From NCBI GenBank assembly GCA_037975125.1, contig JAJQOW010000015.1, positions 1,894,303 through 1,958,302 of the forward strand: 64,000 nucleotides of DNA, written 5' to 3'. Below the pieces are notes generated by a model that worked only from the letters and a program-made list of their open reading frames with translations, did not search any database and had not been told where the DNA came from. The position numbers and the translations under genes were made by a program. Source of the DNA: Latrodectus hesperus. Taxonomy: Eukaryota; Arthropoda; Arachnida; Araneae; Theridiidae. This document shows, piece by piece, positions 1-12,800 of the stretch (the first letter of the stretch is position 1; every line of letters begins with the position of its first letter).

Positions 1-1330
1 TTTCTATTATTTTGGTTGAATTGAATAAGACTCTCCAGCTCTTCCTGCAACTGCATCACTTTACAAGGAGGCTATATATTTTAATTTACTGCAGTTGATT
101 TTTTCTATGTTATGCAGTGGAGAGTTAAGTTGTGATAAGAGCGATCCCACTTTAGCGAACTTATCAGCTGCTTGTCTCCAAAAATGTCACAATGACTAGG
201 AATTCAATACAGAGCAACAATTTCCCTACACTTTTTAATTTAAATTAACTTCATTCTACAGGAATGAATTAACACATTTTCATTATACCTTATTTGTAAA
301 TGACAAAATTGCAGCACTTTGCATGGCATAGCCTGCTTTCAAGGTACTTTTGCTGGAAGACCCTCACTCTCATTTGGAGTTGTTGAAGGAAATGTGAACT
401 ATAGCTGAAACTGTGAAATTTCATGTTATTGGTTAAAGATTTTAATGAGCAGAGTTAGGACTTAGATAAAATTTCTATTTAAATTAAATAGTGGTATTGA
501 TTAATTTGTTTAGGTAATTTTAAAATAATTACAAGTTGGATTTTATTAAGAGGCAATTAAATTTTTTTCGCATAGTTATTTTTCAACAATTTGGAAATGG
601 GTAGTCAGTTTAAATAATTTTTCCCCCATAGGGGGTTAGATGCTTTGGAGTTCTGTTAACATATCTTTAATAGGAGTATCACTAAGAATTAATTTAATTT
701 CATTCATGAATTGTGTGAATGAGATCTGGAAATTCAGTTGCAGAGCATGATGATTTTCAAAGGTTGATGGCAGGGTTGATGGAGTGTAGCTCTTTGTGGC
801 TTATGAGATTTCAAGCATAATATAGGTGTTATGACAGTTTTTTTAGTGCTTTCTAAATTCTACTGAAGGGTTTTGGCTTGGAAAACTTAATGCACCCCTT
901 TTAACTAGCAGAGTGCTTGCCTTGGTAATTGCAACACTTTGGTTGTTCTATTCTATCATGAAGGCATTCTTTAGTGTCGTGCCTACCAGCATATTTTGCA
1001 TATCTAGGAGCGTATTTTGACTTGGTAACCTATTTTCAAATAGACCTCAGCTATATCAGGAGTTTGATGGTAATTTAGAGTCCTCTAATAATTTATTTTT
1101 TTGGGTTTTACTTTTCACTAGGATATATTTGTTATTTTTTACAAAATTTGACATCATTGCTCTATGAACATCAGAAGTTTTAATGAAAGATTTTAATTTT
1201 CTTCTGAAGCTTTCATTTTGATTTCATAGTTGATATTTTCTTTTAGCTCTAAGAAATTCTCGGTGATTTTCTTATAACTGCCTTTTCTTAATTTTTTAAA
1301 ACTTTTATTAGCAGAGCTGAGAGTTGATCT

Positions 1331-1645
1331 CGCAGAAGATACAATACAGAAATCTATCAAATGTACAAGGAGCCAGGCGTTGTACATCACATTAAAGTAA
1401 GCCACCAAGTAAGTCAATAGGGTTGGACATGTTATTAGAATGAAGGACAATAAAACACTAAGGGAACTTTTTTTGCAAAACCAATCAGCATAAGAGGAAG
1501 ACCACAGCTGAGATGGGTGGATGCAGTTGAAGACTGTAGGGTCCTTGGAACAAAAAATTGGAGGAGTTCGGCTGCCAGTAAAGGTGGCTGGAAGAAACTT
1601 GTTCAGAAGGCCTTGGCCCATCCTGGTCTGGTGTGCCATGAATGA
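1331..1645 (+). pseudogene. LINE reverse transcriptase C-terminal remnant
   Basis: The plus strand reads RRYNTEIYQMYKEPGVVHHI, then GHVIRMKDN, then after a stop RGRPQLRWVDAVEDCRVLGT, KNWRSSAASKGGWKKLVQKA and ends CHE-stop. GHVIRM and RGRPxxRWxDxVExD..xLGxxNWR are typical of the tail of endonuclease-reverse transcriptase ORFs in RTE/CR1-type non-LTR elements. Stops and frame breaks show it is dead. It is antisense to the TTC3-like gene, probably within an intron. Confidence 0.75.
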
Positions 1646-2179
1646 TGAGGAATTTATCTGCCCCCCACCCCACACACAAAAACTTATCCATTAGAAATAT
1701 GTTTTTTTACTCATCTGAGTTTAGGTTTACATATTTCTCATTATTAATTGTTGGATTTATTGAAACTAAGCAGCTTGACAATTTTAATTTTTTCTGAAAT
1801 TAAAATCCATTAAAATTAGAATTTTTTTTAAATGTTTTCAAAGTGTATACTCTTTTTTTTTTTTAACAAAATCATTTGATATAATTATTGTAAAATTTTA
1901 CACTTTTCGCTATTATGAAATTTGTTTTTAAAACTCCCAAACGACAATCAAAATTATAATTGTAATTTATTTAATAATAATTATCAAAATTAAAGTTTCA
2001 TTTCTATTTATAAAGTAATATTTAAAGTCAATTCAAGAAAAAACTCCTAGAATTGAAATGGTATGAATGCAGATAGACTGCATTTTTAATTCTCATGGTC
2101 ACATGTACATTTTCACATAAACTCAAAATAATCTTTTATTAATCTTTGCTAACTTAAATTGATTGCAGAATCATGAGCT

Positions 2180-2490
2180 GAATCAAATTAAAACAAAATT
2201 AGATGAAAATGAATTAAAAAATCACAGAAATTGATATCATTTAGGGCAATTTTTTTAATGCATTAAGCAATAAAAATTTTTTTTCTCTTCAATAGTTTTA
2301 TATGCTATATATATCACCAGGATCACTAATCAATTGTGCTAAAGAAGAAGCTTTTACATCTTTAGACTAATGCGATTGACTGTACATTGGTACAACTTTA
2401 CTGCATGATTATAAGACCTTGATACCAAAGTTGCAAGATCTTAATGTCAAACAACATAACATGGTGAGGCCAAAAATATTAACTAGTGAC
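2180..2490. repeat. Dispersed repeat family R3, copy 1
   Basis: It shares blocks in the same order with 11,390-11,675 and 12,290-12,485: AAATCACAGAAATT, then an A/T run, then AAGCTTTTACATYTTTAGA and TAAGATCTTAATGT-like segments. No coding capacity is visible. It is probably an old non-autonomous transposon of unknown class. Confidence 0.45.
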
Positions 2491-3697
2491 TGTTCCTCTT
2501 CTTTCCCTTTCCTAAAAATCTTTTTAAATTATTTTAACTTAGTAATGTAGTTTACATTATGTCAGTCTTGTTTACATGTATTAAGTATTGTTTTAGGTCT
2601 AATCTATTTGAAAATGTCAAAATAAATAAAATTAAAAATTAACGAAATTGATACAATCATCTAACAAAATCACTATTTTCAATAAGTTATATGAAGCATG
2701 ACACAGGAAAGAATCATATTAATGGTCGTTCAAAATTCCTTCTCTATGAATCTTTCTCCTACCATAATTTTTTTTTAAAAAATTCGTAGTGTATTACCTG
2801 ATTGACGATGCTTTTTTATACACTTCTACATGTTAAAAATTAAATTGCAATTCTTAAGAACATATTACCAATATTAGTAGAAAAGTTAAGACAATTTTCC
2901 TACATTAAATTAATCCTGAGAGTATGAAATAATCACTCTACAATGCATTAATATCAAAATCAAGGCTTGGATTGTTTCAATTATAAAATCTATATTAAAA
3001 TCCAAACAAATTTTAAACTATTGCAAAAAAACTTCTAAATGGTAATTAGTGAAAAATAATTCAAATAAAAGAAAAATAAAGAATTTATAATACTCAGTAA
3101 TAAAGAATTTTCAATATTTTGAGTTTATTAATTCTTAATATCTACAACTTCTATAATAGGTCTAAATAGTATTGTGAAATTTAGTTTGCCATGTTATGGT
3201 CATTTCTTACACACATAGACTAAATTAAATTGGAATTTACAATAAAAAATAGTAAAGGTGTAGGACAACATTTTAAAAAGAAAGGCTTTAATTGTCAAGA
3301 TAAGTATACTTCAATTGTCTAGCATAAATATTTTTCCAAATAAATAACAATTCATTTGCAATTCACATAATTTCATTAAAGGAAATATTTATATGTGAGA
3401 AAAATATATTGATCCATATTGATATTTTTATCAGAATTTTCACATCAATTACAATCTTAAAGCATTAAAAAATGAAAAATATGCTCAAGATTTTTAAAAA
3501 TTAAAATATTTTTTATTTATAATGTAAAAAAATTAATTTTAGGATTATTATATAAAAAGTCTTAAAATAAATTTCATTATGAAATTAAAAATAACTTCAA
3601 AATACTTTTTAAATAACTTGCATACACCAGTTGCTAGAAAAATTTCTATATGATTTTAAGTTTTTCATAACAATTTAAAAAAGATTTTTTTACTTAC

Positions 3698-3807
3698 CTA
3701 TTTAATTTATAAAATGAAAGACCTATGGCATAATAAACAGCTGGGAAGTTAACATCTTTATAATTATTAATAATTTCTTTAAATATTGCAATGCTCTTTT
3801 GTAAGTC
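3698..3807 (-). CDS. TTC3: TTC3-like exon 20, last exon in window
   Basis: A 110-nt exon, acceptor TTTTTTTTAG, donor GTAAGT. It encodes DLQKSIAIFKEIINNYKDVN, FPAVYYAIGLSFYKLN and two bases of the next codon. It matches the FKRIIEHYP...YCGIGKVYLKKNR repeat of vertebrate TTC3. I found no in-phase continuation in bases 1-3,697, so the next exon is probably beyond the left edge. Confidence 0.78.
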
Positions 3808-6800
3808 CTAAAAAAAAAATTATAAAATGTTTTTCAACAAAATCAAAATTTCATAAAATATTGTTGAAAATATATTTCACTCACTTCAAATCCTCCAGAC
3901 GTGCAATATGCAAAACCATATGCATATTTGATACAAACTAATTCCCATTCTTTAAAAAGGTAAATCTGGAAGAAATTTAATAAAAAAATTACAACTTGAA
4001 ATACATTTACATTTTATTCAATGCATAATTAGAGAACACAACTTTAATATTTTACTGTAACAAAACAAGTACTGTATTTTCCTACTAATAACATGAATAT
4101 TAACCTTTAGAAATTTTACGATTAGTTAAAAATGTGAATAGTATTGAACTGAAATAATTGAATAACTATATCAATTAACAGTTTGAATTAAATGTAAAAT
4201 ACAATAAAATTGATGGGATTTGTTGCTATTCTTAAGTACAACCTGACAAAATCAGACTAGTTCTATGAATCCACTGATTTTTAATAAGTCAAAGAAAAAA
4301 GAATAAATTTTTTCCCAAAGGATATTAAACATTCCAAGGTATGTTTAACAGATGTCTGGTTTGGTTTGTTTGCACCTAAACAGTCATTATTTTTTTACAA
4401 ATGAGGGCTAATTAGATTAAATTAAAGTGGATTCTGAACGACTACAAAATTTATACCCAAGTTGGGATTCGAACCCATGAAGTGTTGAACCGAAGGCAAG
4501 AGAACAGAGTATGGTGTAGCAGGCATTTAAACATTGAATAGAATTTCATAAAGTCAGAAAATATTATAAATAATTATAAATTTTCCCTCTGTACTTGCAG
4601 TTTGGGTGTTATAGAAGCATTGAAATATTCAAATGGTCACTTCAAATGTCTTAAATATTCCCAAGCTGAAGGGTCAAGTATATTGTTGTAGCTTCAACAG
4701 TATAGATGGAGCAGGAAGTGTTAATATCATGATTATCACACCAATATTGGCAAAAAATACACTAGGCATGTCCTACAGCTTTTGATCAATCAATGAATAC
4801 AGGCATATATGAGGTATACTGACAGCAATGTAATGAACGTCTGTTGAAAAATTGTTGAAGCTGTATCTGGTTTTCTAAATTAAATGTATTAATTACAGAT
4901 AAATGTGTGGATAACAATAAAGATGGATGTAAAAGTAAATCTGTTTTAATAAAATGAACATGACTTTGCTCTCTCGTTCAAAAAAACAAAAAAAGATGAG
5001 ATTTGGTTTGAACGAGAAAAGCATTATATAATCTCTGGAAAGCAAGAACAGTAGTCATGAGGCAAAAAGTGATGATGATCAAACACAATCCCAGCATGAA
5101 ACAATTCAGTGGTTGGATGGTGTAAAACCCTACCAACCAATCCATTGTTGGTAAACCCTACCAACAATGGATTGGTTGGTAGGGTTTTACAGTGCAATGT
5201 CCAAAACAGGACAAGCTGTGCCAAGACAATCCAGTGAGAGACAGTTGCATAAGCTATTGTTCAATTCCAAAGGCTATTGTTGACAGACCTCATACAGAAT
5301 TCAGACAGGCAATGTGCAGAATGCGGCTGAATACGCCTCTAAAGCAGAGTAATCGCAAGCACCCAATCTGCACAAAACAAAAAACCCATCAAATCCACAG
5401 TCAATGCAAGAAAAATGAGAGACTGTGTGTGTGTGTGTGTGTGTGTGGGAGGCTCAAGACATTGATGTGTGATCAGCACTATAAGATGTACTTAAAAGTA
5501 CTTTAAGGTATAAATCACAACTCCCCCCCCCACAGATGCAAAACATGTGGAAGAACAGCCAACCCTAGGTCAAAAATCATTCTGTGAGATGAATTTTACT
5601 GATCATGCAAATTTCAAGAACCCAAAGTAATTTACTCAGCCTCAAACCATAAAGATAAATATATAAATGTTTTGAACGATGTACCAATTTATTGAAATGT
5701 CTGTTACATGAAGATTATATTCTGAGTGTTTTATGAGAGGAAAACAACAGCTATAAGAGATATGGCGATTATTTAGTTTGATTAGGGAAATGTGACGTTC
5801 CCTTTAATTTAAATAATGGTAATCAGTTTTTTTTTAGTAGAATATGTATAAGTATTTTCCACTTAAATTCATCAATTAAATCAGAAATTAAAAATCTTTA
5901 ATGATAAATATTTGCTAAAATTTCCAAAATTTCTTTAATAAAAATAATATACATATAAGTGAAGTACATTTCACTCAACTTTAATGGTTTATTTATTACA
6001 TCAGTACATTTATTACATCATACAAGTAAAAATTAACTTTAATTTAAAAAGTAAAGTACATTAGCTTCTTTATAGTTTAAATAATAAATTAGAAAATTGT
6101 ATTGAACTTTAAATAACATAAGTAAATATGCAAGTAAATAATATTTACAAAAAAAACCTACATCAGGAATATCTTTAATGATCTGTAGAGCAATATCAAA
6201 ATGACGAATAGCTAATGGACCACAACCATTCAGAAGTGTCTGTGAGGCTTCCTTTAGCGATGAAAACAATTCTTTGCATTTATTTCCTTTTTCTTCCTAT
6301 TGTAAAATATGAAATTATAAATATTAGGCAAAATGACAAAAAATACACAAAATATACTCAAATTTCTTTTATACTACAAATCGCTTTAAAAAAAGGAACG
6401 AGTGTGATGGTGATCCTAGAATTGAGTTATTTTAAGAAATTTTGTTATATTTTTTTATACAAAACAGATATGTATATATAATTGAAGATAGGAATACTTT
6501 TTTTAAATTGAACAAAATAAGTGTGTACATAATATCAGGTGATAACTAACCTCTTTGCGAGAGGCATACATTCACTAAGTAGCAAGTGACACTGCAAAGC
6601 AGTGGCACTGTGATTGTATTTGTGTTAAGATACATCATTTGCTCATCCAAGCTTGAAACATAAGGACGTTTTGAACCAGAATAGTATAGTTTCATCCTTG
6701 TTTGCTAAATTTCATTGTTTACTAATTGTTAGTATGGCAAGTTCCCATCACATAGACCAGTGGTTCCTTAACTTTTTTGTTCCACCCACCCCCTTTTCAA

Positions 6801-9800
6801 AAAAAAATATTACTTAACAAAACTTGACAATTTTTTTAAAATTTAAATAGCAATTAATAGGAAACATAGCATAGTAAGAATATATGCACTAATGTTTCTA
6901 TCTTTTTCATAAAATATAGGAAAGAAAGGTAAAAATTAGAAATATTGAACTTTGAAATTAGTAAACTATTTAACGAACTCACAATAGAATGTAATACGAA
7001 AAATAAAAACAATTGAAACTTTAATGAGGAGGAAGAACCTGTTACACTGTTACCAATTTAGTAATCCTTGGCTCTATTTTTATCAGCACCAATCTTAAAT
7101 CACATTTATTGTGTATTTACAACCGATTTCCTTCTTTTCTTTTTTTGTTTGTTTGTTAATAAATTGGTTACAACACTGAAACCAAGTTCCACTAAATATG
7201 ATGACGGAAATGCAATTAAGAACTGCAATTTGAATGCATGCGGAAATGCAATTTGAATAATAGCCTATATTTTAGGATAATCATAGAAATCTCCTTTAAC
7301 AGGCAAACTAGCTGGTAAGAGCTTTTGAATTTAAATTTCAATTCATTTGTAGTTACTTCAATCAGTTCTTATAACTGTGGAACTTCAGTGTTAACACTTG
7401 AAAAAGGATTCAAAATCCATTCAGGTATGTTCCTTTTTAAATTATCATCAAATCGTTGATTGAAATCTGAATGGAGAACATCTAAGTTCTCACAGTAAGA
7501 AAGTATGTCATCTTTATTTTCTGCTCTTGATAAATTTGTTAATTGGCTGAATTCCCCTCGTTCAAAATTTCAGCTGTACAGAAGTTCTTTCACAAATGAG
7601 GAAATAACAGATTATGTTTTTATTAAATTCACCTTGAAGCTGATGGTTTTCACTAAATTTTTTAAACAAGTCTGTCGAGTAATTAATATTATTTTTGGAT
7701 TGAATTAAACTGGATCATAAAGCATTTTTATCTTTCAAGAGCTCTAGCACAGAGTTAAAAACTTATAAAACCTATCTTTTGACAATCAAAAATTTCTGTA
7801 TAAAGCAACAAAGAATTAAATTCTTCTTTGCTTCCAATGCAAAGCTGTTTAAAAAATTTGTCTTTCAATAATTTGCTTCTTATTATATTAATAGCTTTGA
7901 TTACATATTGTAATTAATTATGTTAGTGTGCACTTAAATCTTTTGCAACAAGATGTTGACAATGGATGATATAGTGTACTATTAATACATTTTGCACTTC
8001 CTTTTTAAATATGCAAGAAAATATCTGTAGCGCCTTATCATTGCTGGATCATCTGTGGCTCTACTGATACAATATTATTCAGAAGTTTCTTTTTCTTTAA
8101 CAAAAAACTCATTCAATGACTGAAATATTGATTCTACTTTAGCATCAGTTTGTATATATAATTTTATTGTTCCTCTCCTTTATGATCCACACATATGCTA
8201 AAAGTAAAACTTTCTTTGGCACTTGTGGTCATCACGGCCCCTGAATCACTCCAGCAACCACCAGTGGGCAGAGGCATTAACTTTGGGAATTAGTGTTCTA
8301 GATAATGCTACAAGATAATGGATTGTTAGCAGATTAGACACAAACCAACCCTAAGCTACTTGTTGTAGGGACTTCTGAGTTTCGGGAAATATGGTGTCCA
8401 CTCTGTGGAAACAGTTGTTTGAGACAAGATCAGTGGTTCCCTAAGCTTATCAAGGCTTATAGCCAAAAGATATAAGTCTGTGACAGCAACACAACTTACA
8501 TAATGCAACGGGAACAATAATTTCATAGATAACTGTAACCTACAGACTTAATGAAGGTGGCTTGCATGATAGACACTTTGTAATTCAAATCCCTTTGATT
8601 TTTAATGACAAAAAGTGATGCTTAGTATGGTCCTAAGAACACCAATTTTGGACCACGAATAATTGGGAGCAGATTCTCTTTAGTGATAAGTCACAATTTA
8701 GTCTGAACAGTTACTTGATACTTGTTCGTATCTGGAAAGAACATATTGGCCTTCTGACATTGTTGTAAAGGACCAATATGATAGAAGTGATCTGATGGCC
8801 TGTGCAGGCATCGTGGCAAACAGGCACACTAACCTTCATGTGTTTGATACAGGTACACTGACAGATCAGAGGTACAGGGGACGAGATCAATTTTGTCTTT
8901 ATAGACAATAATGCATGTCTACAGTATCAGTTATTGGACAAATACCTCTAGTTGAAGGATATTAAAAAATTAGTGACCTAGAATTTCCTCTGACCTTCAT
9001 CTCATCAAACATGTCTGATATGTCTTTGGATGCTCAATTGCAACTTAAAGACCAGCTCCAAAGAACACCAACAAGCTCAAGGATGCCTTGGTGCAAGAAT
9101 GGTTGTGGTTGCCACAAGGATTGATTAGAATCCTGTAAACAGTATGAATCGCTGATATGAGAGTTGTGTTGCTGTTAGAGGTGAACATACGCACTATTAA
9201 ATATGGTTTTCTGGTTTACATTTTTTTTTTTTTTTTTTTTTTTTTTGCAATTTATTTTCTGATTGGAAAGATGTTAGCCACAGTAATGGACAAGTAACCA
9301 GTTTCTTTTTTTAGGTTTTAGTTATTTTTTTAATATATATATTGTTTTTATATTGGATAATACTCTGACCAGGTTCGTCTTTATTAACTCCTTTCATTGC
9401 CAAATAAACCATTTGTATCAGGGTATTTACACAGTCATTTGTTGGTATAAACTTTTTATATTAATGTTTTCTTTTTATTCAATAAATTAAGTAATTTCAC
9501 ATAAAAATGTTAAAATTTAAAAGTAATACTTAAATATTTTTTAGAATTTATGATACATCATGAATTGTACAATTTAAGTTAGGATAATGAATTTTGCAAC
9601 GAGTTATTTTCATAATATTTCCAACATTAGTTTTAAATTTACCTCAGTCATTTTTTGACTAAAATCCATAGAAGTTCTGTCTTTTTTAGTCTGAAATATA
9701 AAGAATGATTTAATTTGTTTTACAAAAACTTCAATATTATCACTGTTAATGAAAGTTTCAATAACTTAACAAAAATTATTTCAAAGTAAATGTTTGATAA

Positions 9801-12800
9801 ATTACAGTAGCAGACAATTTAAGAAAACTCTTACTATTAAACTGGTTGAATTTTTTCGAGACCTTTTCCCTGAAGCTGATTTTTTCTTATCATAGTTAGT
9901 AAAAGAGACTTCACTTTTCTCTTCTTTAATCTAAAAAAGTTTATCTTCTTTACACAATGATAAATGAATGTTAAAAGAAGAGAAATATGTTTTCAAATGA
10001 GCAAATAATAACAAGTTATGCAAAAATGAAGTCACAAAACTACATAATTAAAAATTAGCTTAAATAAATGAAGAAAACTGAAGCAAAGGTCTTCATTCAA
10101 GAGGCTGCTATGGAACTTAGGACAGAATTTCTTGAATGAAAGTAACATCAAAACATTTATTTATATTTTAAAAACAAAACTGTGGTCTTAAAAAAATACC
10201 GGCAGAGCACTTATGTTTGTTATGCAGATATATCATTGGCTTGATGCAATTTTTTAAAGCAGTTAACATAGCCAGAGAGCAAACTGAACTGCAATCTATG
10301 GTTTAATCCAAACCATTATGAACATCCATGCCAAAGTGGGAATCAAATTTACAATAATTAAGTAGCTATCAGCTTGACAAATGTGACAGATTTTGAAATA
10401 CAAAATCAAAAAAATATGAAAATACTTCATTGCATTGCTACTTAGCATGTTACTACGCAAGGAAATTAAGAAATTCTAAAATATGATTACTGGTTTTCAA
10501 TCAGATGAACAAAAGTAAAGATTTAAAATCGAGATCAAGATCTATTTCAATTTTTAATTATTAAACTCCAATATTTAAACAAAAATTATTAAAAGAAACA
10601 TTTCAAAATAAAATGCTCAGTTTGTCCTCTGAATTTCTTTCGTGACACATTCTTTCCTTCATGAAAGAATACAACAAGGGTTTACAATTTAAAAACTTTT
10701 CTTGAACAATTAAAAGACAAAATCATTTGGTTTTTTTTACACATTTTGTGCACAAGGATTAATTGGAATGGAGACATATAATTAAACATATATTCTGAAT
10801 CATTAGCAACATGGTTTGGTTTGTTTGTTGCTCAACGGATATTTTTTACACTCAATTTAACTATTAAGAGCAATTTAACTATTAAGAAAAAAACATTCAT
10901 TAGCAAAATATTTTCCTCACTAGTCTGAAGATTCCCTTACTAGTTTAATGATTTAATAAATTTCTTGCTTAATAATAAAATTGAAAAGATAGTTTGACAA
11001 TTATATTTTTCAGAAATTACAGCCTAATAAAAAATAGGATTTTATCAATGTTTAAAAAATGTATACTGCTTTTATTAATAAAATATTTCAATTCAGATGT
11101 AAGTAATTATTTCAATATTTTGGATTTTCCATTTTCATGCATTTTTAAAAAAAATTTACACTCATATCAACTGCAATTCTTTTAATAAAAATTCAATATG
11201 AAAAGTACAGTTGAATGAACATTTAAAAGTTTTCTGGTAATACTTCAATAATTGAAATGACATGGATGAGATGTATTGAGTTTCCAACTATCATGGTGAA
11301 TTGTACATTTTTAAAATGATATATTTACTTTAAATAATCCTTTAATTATCTTTACTGATCTAAATGGATAATTCAATAATAATTATAGATTGAACAAAAT
11401 AAAATTAAAATTGGATAAGAAATAGATTTCAAAATCACAGAATTTGGTATACTTTACAACAAAATATTTATAATTTTTTAAGAAAAATACAAAACATAAA
11501 TTACTTTATATGCACCATATATCTTAAGATTGCTAAAAATAATACTAAGGAAGCTTTTACATTTTTAGATTAACTTGACGTATCATGAATTTTAGTAAGT
11601 TTCCAGTCATAAGATCTTAATGTTCAATAGAAGAGAAAAGTTCACTGTGTGACCAAACCATATTAGTTAACTATACAACTTTTGCATCCCACTTAAAATC
11701 TGTATATTAGGATACATGTTGTTTACATTATTGTTTATAGTAAGAATACAAACTAGTGTTGTTTATTTTTTATCCAATTTAACTGGTAATGCTGCAAAAA
11801 TTAAAAATGAAGGAAGATATCTTAACAAGAGACTGTCTAAAAAAGAAATAAAATATTTCCATAAGTTATTCTTTATTTTCAAGGAGCTAGCTTGAAATTC
11901 CAGGAGCTTCAAGAGGCCTGGAATACATTTTTCGACTTCCAGAATTTTTAAAAAGTTTCCAGGAGTTGTAAAAACCACATATAGATGTTACTAACTGTTA
12001 ACAAAATCAGAAATGTATAGAAGTTTAAAATCTTCAATTCAATTAATAAATATAGTTCAGGATTTGTTTCCTATGTATTGTTTTCAATTTTATCATTACT
12101 TCTCTCCCTATTATGCTTATTAATTTTGTCCAGTGTTCCGTATATGCAAAAATTTTAAATGTAATATTTTGCATACACTAATTTTATCTATTTTATTTAT
12201 CTATACAGCAGATTACAGGAGGAAATTTAATGCTCTTTTTGTACTATTTTGAAGTGCTTGGCAAATAATACTGGTCTAAAAAAAAACAAATAAAATTTGA
12301 GAACATCTTTAAGAAATATATTAGACAATATATATTTCTTTATATGCATTATATATACTAGGATTGTAAAAAGAAAGATGCTAAAGAAAGAATTTATATA
12401 TTTTTAGATTAATTTGACAAATCCTCAATTAGTACGATTTTACACAGGTCACAATATCTTTTCATAAAAGGAGTTCCAAAGAATACTGAATCATTGTTGC
12501 AGCAACAATTTAAAAGGAAACAAAAGTGAAAATATATTAATATAAATGAATTAAATATATAAAAATAAAATATTTTTACAATTTATTATAAATTTGCAAT
12601 ACATTATATATTTTGGAAGGAATTTTAGTTTTTAAAGGAAAATTATACATCAAACATAATTTTATACCACACACAAAATACTAATCAAAAGAAAAGAATT
12701 GGTGAATTCATTAAACTTTTTTTTTTTTTTTAAGGAGGGAGCTGATTACTTCACTAAAGTATATTAAAATATTATTAAATCCTGAAAATTAACTTCATAA

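Larger units (their letters stand above)
4640..5590 (-). mobile_element. Rearranged RNase H-bearing LINE remnant (family L1x), copy A
   Basis: Bases 4,640-4,930 align by eye with the RNase H coding part of the better copy at 44,630-44,870 (shared GTTGCTTCA, GGAGCAGGA, TGAATACAGG, CTGACAGCAATG-like blocks). Bases 5,240-5,570 align with its thumb region at 45,150-45,380 (CTAAAGCAGAGTAAT). The 3'-end signature GGTTGGTAGGGTTTTACAGT lies between them, so the copy is scrambled or two insertions overlap. The internal GT microsatellite belongs to it. Confidence 0.55.

Noticed and set aside
1193..1675. 160-codon minus-strand frame
   Set aside because: It is antisense to the reverse transcriptase remnant and shows no family resemblance; a shadow frame.
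2780..2830. Next TTC3-like exon left of 3,698
   Set aside because: A short AG...GT segment near 2,795-2,825 exists, but joining it in phase creates an immediate stop codon.
4440..4510. tRNA gene from GGGTTCGAATCCC
   Set aside because: Only the B box / T-loop block is present; no acceptor, D or anticodon stems can be paired around it.
5192..5506. 104-codon plus-strand frame
   Set aside because: It runs through the LINE remnant on the opposite strand and includes a run of Cys-Val from the TG microsatellite.
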